Source: Gracilibacillus sp. YIM 98692 (GTDB lineage: Bacteria; Bacillota; Bacilli; Bacillales; Amphibacillaceae). From it: a DNA stretch of 63,067 nucleotides. The stretch covers positions 1-63,067 of the forward strand of contig NZ_WIXM01000020.1 in assembly GCF_010993965.1 (NCBI RefSeq), written 5' to 3'. A model generated the notes under the pieces. It was not told where the DNA came from. It did not search any database and saw nothing but the letters and a program-made list of their open reading frames with translations. Each line of letters begins with the position of its first letter. The first letter of the stretch is position 1. A program made the position numbers and the translations under genes. Positions 52,993-60,232 of the stretch are shown piece by piece.

Positions 52993-53463
52993 ATGGAAGA
53001 GGAAAAAGAAATATATTATGAGAAAAAGCAGGACCCTTCCCTGAAGCTTTTTGTTGTATTATCCAAAGCCTATCGATCGGTAGCAGATCAAGTTGCCAAA
53101 GATATTAGAAGTCATGGTCTTAATACAACGGACTTTGGTGTTTTAGAGCTGCTTTATCATAGAGGAGAACAGCCGCTGCAAAAAATAGGAGATCGTATTT
53201 TATTAGCGAGTGGAAGTATTACATATGTTGTAGATAAACTGGAGAAAAAGGGATATGTGAAAAGGAATCCATGTCCCAATGACCGTCGCATAACATATGC
53301 TTCCATTACACAAGAAGGAAAAGATTTATTGAATCAGATTTTTCCAGAACATTGGAAGCAAATAGAAGCTATAACCGCAGGGTTAGAAACAGAAGAGAAG
53401 ATACAAACGATTGAGTTCTTGAAAAGACTTGGTACATATGCAGATAATTCTTCGGGAAAATAA
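52993..53463 (+). CDS. MarR family regulator (MhqR-like)
   Basis: The 156-residue winged-helix protein has LKLFVVLSKAYRSV, LELLYHRGEQPLQKIG, ASGSITYVVDKLEKKGYV and a wing with CPNDRRITYASIT. This pattern is very close to what I recall of B. subtilis MhqR, repressor of quinone and catechol resistance genes. The start at 52993 is spaced 9 bases from GAGAGG; the ATG at 52984 abuts it. A glutaredoxin-like gene follows, not an mhqA-type dioxygenase, so the target is uncertain. Confidence 0.75.
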   Translation: MEEEKEIYYEKKQDPSLKLFVVLSKAYRSVADQVAKDIRSHGLNTTDFGVLELLYHRGEQPLQKIGDRILLASGSITYVVDKLEKKGYVKRNPCPNDRRITYASITQEGKDLLNQIFPEHWKQIEAITAGLETEEKIQTIEFLKRLGTYADNSSGK

Positions 53464-53534
53464 ACAAAGGTTTAGCAGAAATTGGTGAGGGGAATAGTTT
53501 GCATGAAATGATCATGCAGCTAGGAGGATCACCG

Positions 53535-53774
53535 ATGAATGGGAAACCAATACAAGTTTTTGTAAGTGACGGCTGTCAAGAATGCAATCAATTGGTAACT
53601 TTTTTAGAAGAGTATAACGTACCATTTCATTTAATTAATACATCAGAAAATAGAGATAATTTAGAGAAGTTACAGGAAAACGGACTGTACTTGACGCCAG
53701 CTGTTATCGTGAGTAAACATTGTCGTTTACTGGGATTTCAAAGAAATAAATTAAAAGAAGTTCTTGGTTTATAA
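53535..53774 (+). CDS. Small glutaredoxin-like protein
   Basis: The 79-residue protein begins KPIQVFVSDGCQECNQL with a CxxC redox motif and has a TPAVIV cis-proline loop, both features of glutaredoxin-like folds. The ATG at 53535 follows AGGAGG; an earlier TTG start at 53499 would add 12 residues. It lies 72 bases after the MarR gene and may be regulated with it. The partner thiol is unknown. Confidence 0.8.
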   Translation: MNGKPIQVFVSDGCQECNQLVTFLEEYNVPFHLINTSENRDNLEKLQENGLYLTPAVIVSKHCRLLGFQRNKLKEVLGL

Positions 53775-53844
53775 AGCGTGAACGAAATTCCATTTTTCGC
53801 ATAGGCTAAAACTAGAAAAGATGTGCGAAAATGGAGGGATAAGA

Positions 53845-54192
53845 ATGGATAATATGTATAGAAAAGTTCCGTATCCATATCATATGCCTATGTATGAACA
53901 ACAAGTCAATCCGTCTTTCATTCAAAATCAGCCTGTAAACCAAATGCAAGGACCTGTAACACCTTATCAATATTACCAAAAACCTTTAATGCCTATTCAG
54001 CAAGATACGTCTTTTCCCCAAGTACCAATGGGGAAACAGCCGAATCCATTTGTTCACTACTTTCAAGATAAGAATGGTGAGATGGATTTTGACAAGGTGT
54101 TTCAAACCGTCAACCAACTTGCTAGTACCTATAATCAAGTGTCACCAATCTTTAAGAACGTCGGTAGTTTTCTAAAAGCTTTCCAAAAATAA
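53845..54192 (+). CDS. YppG-like protein
   Basis: The 115-residue protein is rich in Pro, Gln and Tyr in its first two thirds (PYPYHMPMYEQQ, PYQYYQKP) and ends with a conserved helical block NPFVHYFQDKNGEMDFDKVF that resembles YppG proteins of Bacilli. Tyr/Pro/Gln composition recalls spore coat proteins, but a coat location is only inferred. The ATG at 53845 follows GGAGGGATAAGA. Confidence 0.75.
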   Translation: MDNMYRKVPYPYHMPMYEQQVNPSFIQNQPVNQMQGPVTPYQYYQKPLMPIQQDTSFPQVPMGKQPNPFVHYFQDKNGEMDFDKVFQTVNQLASTYNQVSPIFKNVGSFLKAFQK

Positions 54193-54212
54193 ATGTGTTT
54201 TATTATATTTTG

Positions 54213-54254
54213 AAAAAATCCTTGTCCCGCATCGGCAAGGATCTTGTTTTTACA
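54213..54254 (+). terminator. Terminator after the YppG-like gene
   Basis: AATCCTTG pairs with CAAGGATC-type sequence across a CCCGCATCGG loop, followed by TTGTTTTT. Confidence 0.75.
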
Positions 54255-54294
54255 AGTTAACATATGATCATGATTCTTACCTCTCACTAGCAGA

Positions 54295-54440
54295 GGAAAT
54301 ATACAAGGGAATCCTTCGGGAAAGCAACGGCTGAAGATCCCTCGTGGTGAGCGTACTTTGCTGAAGAGGAAGCTGAAGTGCTACCCGCGGAAAGTGAAGT
54401 GTATTTCCGGAGCGGTATCTAAGCGCTTTTTTTCTAAAGT
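54295..54440. repeat. Family A repeat, copy A9
   Basis: Arms GGAAATATAC (54295-54304) and GTGTATTTCC (54399-54408) pair with one G-U. The core has GGCTGAAGATCCCTCG, GAAGCTGAAGTGCTACCC and CGGAAAGTGAAG, and the right flank GGAGCGGTAT. It fills the gap 54255-54518 before the esterase gene. Confidence 0.75.
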
Positions 54441-54518
54441 AATGCCCGGTTACAACTGCTGTGAGAAAAAGCAACAAGAGTAAGTGAATTATAAGAAAGA
54501 GTGAAAGGAAGAGTGTGT

Positions 54519-55235
54519 ATGACTGCTTGTCTTCTTATCCATGGTTACACCGGTGGTCCTTATGAAGTCGAGCCCCTAGCTACATATTTAAAAGAACAAA
54601 CCGATTGGGAAGTTATGTCACCCCGTTTACCAGGTCATGGGTTAGGGGATGATGGTAAAGCATTAGATTTAGGTGATGTTTCTTATACGGATTGGATTTC
54701 TACGGCAGAGGATGCTTATTTACAGTTGAAAGAAAAACACGATGTTATTTATATTATCGGATTTTCAATGGGGGGGATGATTGCCGCTTATTTAGCAGCG
54801 TCGTACCCATGCGAAAAACTCGTATTATTGTCTACTTCTAGAAAATTTATAAGCATCTCACAAATGAGCATAGATATTCTTGACTTTGGTAAAAAAGCCA
54901 TAAAAAAACAATTGAAAGAGGATCCGTTATTCAATCATTATAAAGGGAAGTACGGTTCTGTCCCACTTTCTGCTAATTTAGAATTTTTGAAATGTATGAA
55001 ATTTACAAAACCTTACCTAAAGCAAATCCATTGTCCTGTTTTTATTGCACAAGGCATACAGGACGGCATGGTTCCATATAAATCTGTACACTATTTAGAC
55101 AAAGAAATTCCAGTAGATGCAGAGATTATATATTTTCATGATTCCAAACATTTAATTTGCTTAGGAGAAGATAAAGATATCGTCATTCAGTCGGTATATC
55201 ATTTTTTATTAAGAAAAGCAACGACCTATTCCTGA
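54519..55235 (+). CDS. Carboxylesterase-type alpha/beta hydrolase
   Basis: The 238-residue serine hydrolase resembles Bacillus/Geobacillus thermostable carboxylesterase Est30 and YvaK. It opens with the oxyanion region LIHGYTGGPYEVEPLA, has the nucleophile elbow GFSMGG, Asp in QGIQDGMVPY and His in DSKHLICLGED. The ATG at 54519 is well spaced from GAAAGGAAGAG; an earlier GTG lies in that site. Its natural ester is unknown. Confidence 0.88.
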   Translation: MTACLLIHGYTGGPYEVEPLATYLKEQTDWEVMSPRLPGHGLGDDGKALDLGDVSYTDWISTAEDAYLQLKEKHDVIYIIGFSMGGMIAAYLAASYPCEKLVLLSTSRKFISISQMSIDILDFGKKAIKKQLKEDPLFNHYKGKYGSVPLSANLEFLKCMKFTKPYLKQIHCPVFIAQGIQDGMVPYKSVHYLDKEIPVDAEIIYFHDSKHLICLGEDKDIVIQSVYHFLLRKATTYS

Positions 55236-55262
55236 AGTTGAGATCAGGGAATGTCGTTGCCT
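55216..55262. terminator. Bidirectional terminator between convergent genes
   Basis: GCAACGAC (55218-55225) and GTCGTTGC (55253-55260) enclose a second ATTCCTGA/TCAGGGAAT stem. On the minus strand it is followed by TTTTCTT, so it best serves the EamA gene. The left arm overlaps the esterase 3' end. Confidence 0.7.
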
Positions 55263-56166
55263 AATTTGTGATCGTAATTTTCATTTTGCGTTTACGTCTT
55301 GTGCTGGCTATAAATAGTAATAAACCGGACAGTACAATCATTCCGCCTAACCATTGAGTCCACGTAATACCTTCATCTAATATAAAATAAGCTAATATGG
55401 ATGCACCAACAGGTTCAAATACAATTCCTATTGAAATAACAGAAGCACTGACCCATTTTAAGGACCAATTTAACAAATTAAGCCCTAAAATAGTAGGGAT
55501 AATAGCAATCCCTATGAAAAATAACCAATGATTCGTATCATAGCCTGTAAATGGATGTTTTAACAACAGGTTGTACACGATTAAAATAAAGGCGCCTACA
55601 CTATAAGCCACACATGTGTAACTGATAGCAGACATTTTTTTGCGGACTTGTTGACCGAATAAAAAGTATATCGTGATAAAAATAGCTCCAAGTAAGGCTA
55701 AAACATCTCCATATATAGCATTTCCCGCTAATTGAAAATCTCCCCAGGCGATTATAATACTGCCAAAAATAGCGATGAACATGCTGATGATGGTTCCAGC
55801 AGAGAATCTTTCCTTGAAGAATAAGTAAGTCCCTAAAAAAGCGAATATAGGCTGCAAGGTGACAATAACTACAGAGCTAGCGACAGATGTATAGTTGAAA
55901 GATTCAAACCATACGATGAAATGAACAGCTAAACTAACACCTGCAAATATCGTGAATATCCATTCCTTTTTATCTAACCGTAACAATTCTGTTCGTTTCA
56001 TAAATAATACATATGGGAGCATCAAGACAGCTGCAATCAATAGTCGGTAATTGGCGATGATAGCAGCAGGTGCGCTTTCTGCCAGCTTGACGAAAATAGC
56101 AGCAGTAGAAACAGAAAGTACTCCAATCATAATGGCGATATAAGGATAGATCAGTCTATCTTTCAT
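55261..56166 (-). CDS. EamA/RhaT family DMT permease
   Basis: The 301-residue protein shows ten spans arranged as two EamA repeats, with the conserved SAPAAIIANYRLLIAA region in the first and ASVISIGIVFEPVGASILAYF in the second. Such proteins export metabolites or amino acids. No regulator or enzyme partner is adjacent, so the substrate is unknown. A TAGGTGA site precedes the ATG. Confidence 0.85.
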   Translation of the reverse strand: MKDRLIYPYIAIMIGVLSVSTAAIFVKLAESAPAAIIANYRLLIAAVLMLPYVLFMKRTELLRLDKKEWIFTIFAGVSLAVHFIVWFESFNYTSVASSVVIVTLQPIFAFLGTYLFFKERFSAGTIISMFIAIFGSIIIAWGDFQLAGNAIYGDVLALLGAIFITIYFLFGQQVRKKMSAISYTCVAYSVGAFILIVYNLLLKHPFTGYDTNHWLFFIGIAIIPTILGLNLLNWSLKWVSASVISIGIVFEPVGASILAYFILDEGITWTQWLGGMIVLSGLLLFIASTRRKRKMKITITN

Positions 56167-56288
56167 GCGCTCACCTACTCTCTAGCTGAATTTAAGTATA
56201 GTATATCAGTAATTTGCATGAATCATAATCAAAACGTGTAAGAATATGCATGCATGGAAAAAATTATATGGAATTTTGATTGAGAGTG

Positions 56289-56358
56289 TGTTATGATGAA
56301 ATAATCCATTGAGTGGTCATTTATAAGCCTCTTCCAACTGTGGAGGAAGGCTTTTTTC
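56289..56358 (+). promoter_or_regulatory. Extended -10 promoter and leader terminator upstream of cshA
   Basis: TGTTATGAT (56289-56297) is an extended -10. About 25 bases further on AAGCCTCTTCC (56325-56335) pairs with GGAGGAAGGCTT (56342-56353, one bulged A), followed by six T. No ORF lies between them. The 360-base gap therefore contains a short promoter-terminator unit, either an attenuator of cshA or a small RNA. Confidence 0.5.
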
Positions 56359-56464
56359 TTTGCACATTAGGAATAGTCAATATTTTACATGTAATTTAAA
56401 TTAATTTTTATGAAGAAAAAGGGCCTTTCCCTTTATTTTATATAGCTATATTGGATAAACTGAT

Positions 56465-56470
56465 TATAAT
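56465..56470 (+). promoter_or_regulatory. Possible second -10 element of cshA
   Basis: A perfect TATAAT at 56465-56470 lies 58 bases before the cshA start, downstream of the leader terminator. A matching -35 is not clear. Confidence 0.35.
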
Positions 56471-56528
56471 GAGAAAAATAAATGATAAGAGATGAGATTT
56501 TGAAAGAAAAAAGGAGTAGAAAAAGATA

Positions 56529-57980
56529 GTGACAAAGTTTAATCAATTAAATATTTCAGCGTCGATAATGAAAGCATTAGAAAAAATGGGGTTTGAAGAG
56601 GCAACGCCAATTCAAGCAGAAACAATCCCATTAGGAGTCGAAGGTAAGGATGTTATTGGTCAAGCTCAAACAGGGACTGGTAAAACAGCTGCCTTTGGTA
56701 TTCCGATGATCGAGAAAATAAATAAAGATACTCGTAAAATCCAAGGTTTGGTTGTAGCTCCAACTCGTGAATTAGCGATTCAAGTGTCTGAAGAGTTGCA
56801 CAAACTAGGTAAATTTAAGGGTGTTCGAACACTTCCTGTTTATGGCGGGCAGCATATGGAACGACAAATTAGAGCACTTAAAGACCGTCCACACATCGTT
56901 GTGGCTACACCAGGGCGTTTATTAGATCATTTAAGACGCCGTACGATACGAGTAGATGATGTCCAAACAGCTGTTTTGGACGAAGCAGATGAAATGCTTA
57001 ACATGGGTTTTATCGATGATATTCGTGATATCTTAAAGGCGATCCCAGAAGATAGGCAAACCTTATTGTTTTCTGCAACAATGCCTAAGGAGATACGTAA
57101 TATTGCGTCTACTTTAATGAAGCAGCCAGAAGAAGTAAAAGTAAAAGCAAAAGAGATGACGGTATCCAATATTGATCAATATTTTGTTGAAGTGAATGAA
57201 AAGCAAAAGTTTGATACTTTAACCAATTTGTTAGATGTCCATGTACCAGAATTAGCCATTGTATTTGGCCGTACTAAGAAGCGTGTGGATGAATTAACAG
57301 AAGGGTTACAAGCAAGAGGATTTCGCGCAGAAGGGATACATGGCGACTTAACTCAAGGAAAACGAACATCTGTCTTAAAGAAATTTAAATTTGGCCGTAT
57401 TGAAATTTTAGTAGCGACAGATGTAGCAGCTCGTGGTTTAGATATATCTGGTGTGACACATGTTTACAACTTTGATATACCACAAGATCCGGAAAGCTAC
57501 GTTCACCGTATCGGTCGTACAGGTCGTGCTGGCAAAATGGGAGAGGCTATTTCTTTTATTACCCCAAGAGAAGTACCGCATCTTCACCTTATTGAAAAGG
57601 TAACAAAAAGTAAGATGACACGCATGACCCCGCCTAGCTATGACGATGCTAAAAAAGGTCAGCAGCAGCTATCGATGAAAAAGCTTTCTAAAACGGTTGA
57701 AAAGAAAGACTTGAAAGATTACCGCGAGGCAGCTAGTGAATTATTAGATAATTATGATTCTGTCACAGTTGTATCGGCAGCGTTAAAATTATTAACGAAA
57801 GAGCGCAGGCAGACGCCAGTTACGTTAACTTCTGTACAGCCTGTCAGCGTAAAGCAAGCAACAAAAAATAAAAATACAAAATTTAGAAAAGATAATAAAC
57901 GAGGATTTGGTCGAAAAGGAAAACAAGGTGGAAGAAACCGCAAATTCCAGAATAAAAGGCCAAAAGGAAAACGTTCCTAA
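56529..57980 (+). CDS. cshA: DEAD-box ATP-dependent RNA helicase CshA
   Basis: CshA unwinds RNA during cold growth, ribosome assembly and mRNA decay. The Q motif, AQTGTGKT (Walker A), PTRELA, TPGR, DEAD, SAT and the [10 protein letters not shown] motif are all in order, and a Lys/Arg/Gly-rich C-terminal tail (about 40 residues) follows for RNA binding. Start is a GTG with AAAGGAG about 12 bases upstream. 483 residues. The neighbourhood through acpS and ydcC matches the B. subtilis ydbR region. Confidence 0.92.
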   Translation: MTKFNQLNISASIMKALEKMGFEEATPIQAETIPLGVEGKDVIGQAQTGTGKTAAFGIPMIEKINKDTRKIQGLVVAPTRELAIQVSEELHKLGKFKGVRTLPVYGGQHMERQIRALKDRPHIVVATPGRLLDHLRRRTIRVDDVQTAVLDEADEMLNMGFIDDIRDILKAIPEDRQTLLFSATMPKEIRNIASTLMKQPEEVKVKAKEMTVSNIDQYFVEVNEKQKFDTLTNLLDVHVPELAIVFGRTKKRVDELTEGLQARGFRAEGIHGDLTQGKRTSVLKKFKFGRIEILVATDVAARGLDISGVTHVYNFDIPQDPESYVHRIGRTGRAGKMGEAISFITPREVPHLHLIEKVTKSKMTRMTPPSYDDAKKGQQQLSMKKLSKTVEKKDLKDYREAASELLDNYDSVTVVSAALKLLTKERRQTPVTLTSVQPVSVKQATKNKNTKFRKDNKRGFGRKGKQGGRNRKFQNKRPKGKRS

Positions 57981-57983
57981 GTA

Positions 57984-58023
57984 AAAAAACCCTGTTGCGA
58001 ACTCATTGCAACAGGGTTTTTTA
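57984..58023. terminator. Terminator of cshA
   Basis: AAAACCCTGTTGC pairs with GCAACAGGGTTTT around a 9-base loop, followed by T. Confidence 0.9.
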
Positions 58024-58024
58024 C

Positions 58025-58153
58025 CATATCAGAATTTATATCATGTTACACATGAAGTGAATTCGACGTAGATCCCACGATTAGGAATATAGATAAGGGC
58101 AACTACGTCTCTGACTTCGCCCAAAGGCTCGTCCATCGACAAGTTTTCTTTAC
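58025..58153 (+). repeat. Family B repeat, copy B4
   Basis: It has AGAATTTATATCATGTTACA, GAATTCGACGTAG, CAACTACGTCTCTGACTTCG and CTCGTCCATCGACAAG with TTTTCTTTA. It directly follows the cshA terminator and is followed at once by a second copy. Confidence 0.8.
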
Positions 58154-58288
58154 CGTATAGGAAAGAAAGTATAAATTGTCAGCAAGGAAGTTATCTCGAA
58201 GTAGTGGACAATTTTAGGAATATAGATAAGGGCAACTACGTCTCTGACTTCGCCAAAGGCTCGTCCATCGACAAGTTTTCTTTATATA
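58154..58288 (+). repeat. Family B repeat, copy B5 (tandem with B4)
   Basis: It opens AGGAAAGAAAGTATAAATTG and is closely similar to B3 at 52.6 kb rather than to its neighbour B4. Its TTTTCTTTAT end overlaps the stop codon of the convergent 147-residue gene (58284-58282). Confidence 0.8.
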
Positions 58289-58725
58289 ATCGTGATGACT
58301 ACAATCGATAGTAATGGAATGGTCAGAATAGTGACGAAACCGATAAACGAGAGGGAATTCACATATCCCTTCTCTGTTTTTGACAACTCATCCACTTCAG
58401 ACATCAGTTCTTGTTTAGTCATCCATATTTGAGCCGAACTATAAGCTATAACGGCAAGAATGATTAGAATAGGGATGATAGCACTTGTAACTTGTATTGT
58501 CTCTTCTTCCATGAAAGTAAAACCAAGGACAACAAGAAAGATGGGGATTGCTTCAATCAATGCTACTTGAATAAAGTAACGAGTTTGGTCTTTTTGAAGG
58601 CCTTGCTGATTGAATTCGTTTCGTTTGATGCGATAGCTTAGTCCTCGCATTAGTCGTTTAAATGCAAAAAGTATACCGATTCCTGCTATCACAGATGCTA
58701 TGGTAAAAATCCAAGCTGCTGCCAT
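58282..58725 (-). CDS. Membrane protein with an ATP synthase c-subunit-like hairpin
   Basis: The 147-residue protein has four predicted spans. Spans 1-2 resemble a c-subunit hairpin: an alanine/glycine helix (TIASVIAGIGILFAF), a basic loop, then TRYFIQVALIEAIPIFLVVL, where the IEAIPI motif and its glutamate match the proton-binding helix of F-type c subunits. Two further spans and a short acidic cytoplasmic helix (ELMSEVDELSKTEKGY) have no such counterpart. It follows the rhomboid gene by 27 bases with an AAAGGAG site. The function is not known to me. Confidence 0.7.
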   Translation of the reverse strand: MAAAWIFTIASVIAGIGILFAFKRLMRGLSYRIKRNEFNQQGLQKDQTRYFIQVALIEAIPIFLVVLGFTFMEEETIQVTSAIIPILIILAVIAYSSAQIWMTKQELMSEVDELSKTEKGYVNSLSFIGFVTILTIPLLSIVVITII

Positions 58726-58752
58726 ATGTAATGCTGCTCCTTTCGGTTGCTA

Positions 58753-59520
58753 TTATAACAAGGAAGATAATAATCCTAATATAACTAATATAACGAAGAT
58801 GCTGATAATAATGGGGCGAATATATGGTTTGATTCGATATCTTTTTTTATTCCACCTGTTCGGATCAAAACCAATATCATTACTCTCTTTTGTTCTTCTT
58901 TGATTACGCCATGGCGAGAAGGGCTGAACATTTTTTAACAGAAGAGGGCCTAATGCAAACCCGCCAATAAAACCAAATAAATGTCCGGCAATATTAATAC
59001 CTGGGCGGATGAAAGTCATGATTAAACTAATGACAATAATGATAGTAACCAATTTTGCGTTTTGTGGATCGATTAACCTTTTTTCAAACAGAATCATAAA
59101 TAAGTACAGACCAAACAGACCGAAAATAGCACCTGATGCTCCAACATGAGTGTAGAATGGACTAGGTTCAGCGATGTATGTCAGAATATTAGCAATTACA
59201 CCAGTAAATAGATAAGTCGAGATAAATTTAGCTTTCCCTAGCATTTGCTCAAGTGCAGGCGCAAATAAAACGAGGGCAAAGGAGTTAAATAAGATATGTC
59301 CGGTTCCATGTTGACTGTGCAGGAAAATCGGTGTTATAAATCTCCAGTATTCCCCCGTGCTTATTTTAAGGTTCATCCCGACACCATAATCGTAAATGAT
59401 CTCACCAATAGGAGGAACTATCCAACTAATCAGCCATAAACCAATTTGCAATCCGATGATAATAGAAACAATCGGATAAAAATGGAGGAAATCTTTAAAG
59501 CTTTCTGTTCTTATAAACAT
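58753..59520 (-). CDS. Rhomboid-family intramembrane serine protease (YdcA-like)
   Basis: The 255-residue protein has six or more spans and the rhomboid motifs: HILFNSFALVLFAPALE, the catalytic serine in VGASGAIFGLFGLY and the catalytic histidine in NIAGHLFGFIGGF. It cleaves membrane proteins within the bilayer; targets are unknown. A basic cytoplasmic loop with WRNQRRTK precedes a final span. AAAGGAG precedes the ATG. It is transcribed with the c-subunit-like gene, opposite to cshA and acpS. Confidence 0.88.
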   Translation of the reverse strand: MFIRTESFKDFLHFYPIVSIIIGLQIGLWLISWIVPPIGEIIYDYGVGMNLKISTGEYWRFITPIFLHSQHGTGHILFNSFALVLFAPALEQMLGKAKFISTYLFTGVIANILTYIAEPSPFYTHVGASGAIFGLFGLYLFMILFEKRLIDPQNAKLVTIIIVISLIMTFIRPGINIAGHLFGFIGGFALGPLLLKNVQPFSPWRNQRRTKESNDIGFDPNRWNKKRYRIKPYIRPIIISIFVILVILGLLSSLL

Positions 59521-59537
59521 AAGCTAACTCCTTTATG

Positions 59538-59703
59538 TATTTTATCACGGTGAACAATCTTCCGTAAGCCCCCCACATTAAGACTTAAAATAGTGAAAGA
59601 AGGATAAGTAGGGATAACGGACGCTAGCACCTTAAGTTTCGCTAACCATCAGTGGGAGATGAAGAACCCCCCCCACTGATGGAAGTCTTTCTTTATCACA
59701 ATT
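59538..59703 (+). repeat. Family C repeat, full-length copy C4
   Basis: It runs from TTTATCACGGTGAACAAT through CGTAAGCCCCCCAC and GGACGCTAGCACC to a terminal hairpin CCATCAGTGGGAG against CCCCACTGATGG with GAAGTC. It fills the space between the divergent rhomboid and acpS genes. Confidence 0.78.
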
Positions 59704-59818
59704 TTACCATAAAATGAAGGGTTATGCTTCTATTGTATGTGAGAAACATCTCTACATGCAAAAGGTGCCTAGGTGCGATATACTTAGCAATATAATGGAT
59801 GACATAAGGATGGAGTAT

Positions 59819-60187
59819 ATGATAATAGGAATTGGCATTGATATTGTGGAGTTAAATCGCATAGAACAAATATTGCAAAAACAGCCGAGATTTCTCAGTC
59901 GTATTTTATCTCAACGGGAGCAATTATTATATGAACAAATGGAAACCCCTAAAAGAAAGGTCGAATTTTTAGCAGGGCGTTTCGCAGCCAAGGAAGCATT
60001 TTCTAAAGCATATGGTACTGGTATAGGACCAGTATCTTTTCAAGAAATTGAAGTGTTAAAAACAGAAGCTGGAGCACCAGTGGTGGACATAGATAGGTTA
60101 GCAGAGGAAAAAGTTTGGGTATCTATTTCGCATAGTGATACATATGCTGTTGCACAAGTAATAATTGAAACGGATTCTGCATATTAG
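59819..60187 (+). CDS. acpS: Holo-[acyl-carrier-protein] synthase AcpS
   Basis: AcpS transfers phosphopantetheine from CoA to acyl carrier protein. The signature GIGIDIVELNRIE with the Mg-binding Asp, and FLAGRFAAKEAFSKAYGTGIG with the second Mg ligand Glu and Lys, are intact, ending in VSISHSDTYAVAQV. The start is set at 59819 (122 residues), matching the family; ATGs further upstream add an unrelated extension. It begins the acpS-nnr-ydcC unit. Confidence 0.93.
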   Translation: MIIGIGIDIVELNRIEQILQKQPRFLSRILSQREQLLYEQMETPKRKVEFLAGRFAAKEAFSKAYGTGIGPVSFQEIEVLKTEAGAPVVDIDRLAEEKVWVSISHSDTYAVAQVIIETDSAY

Positions 60188-60232
60188 GAAGGTTTGTCTC
60201 ATACTATTTTAGTGCGGGTAGGAGGGAACAAG

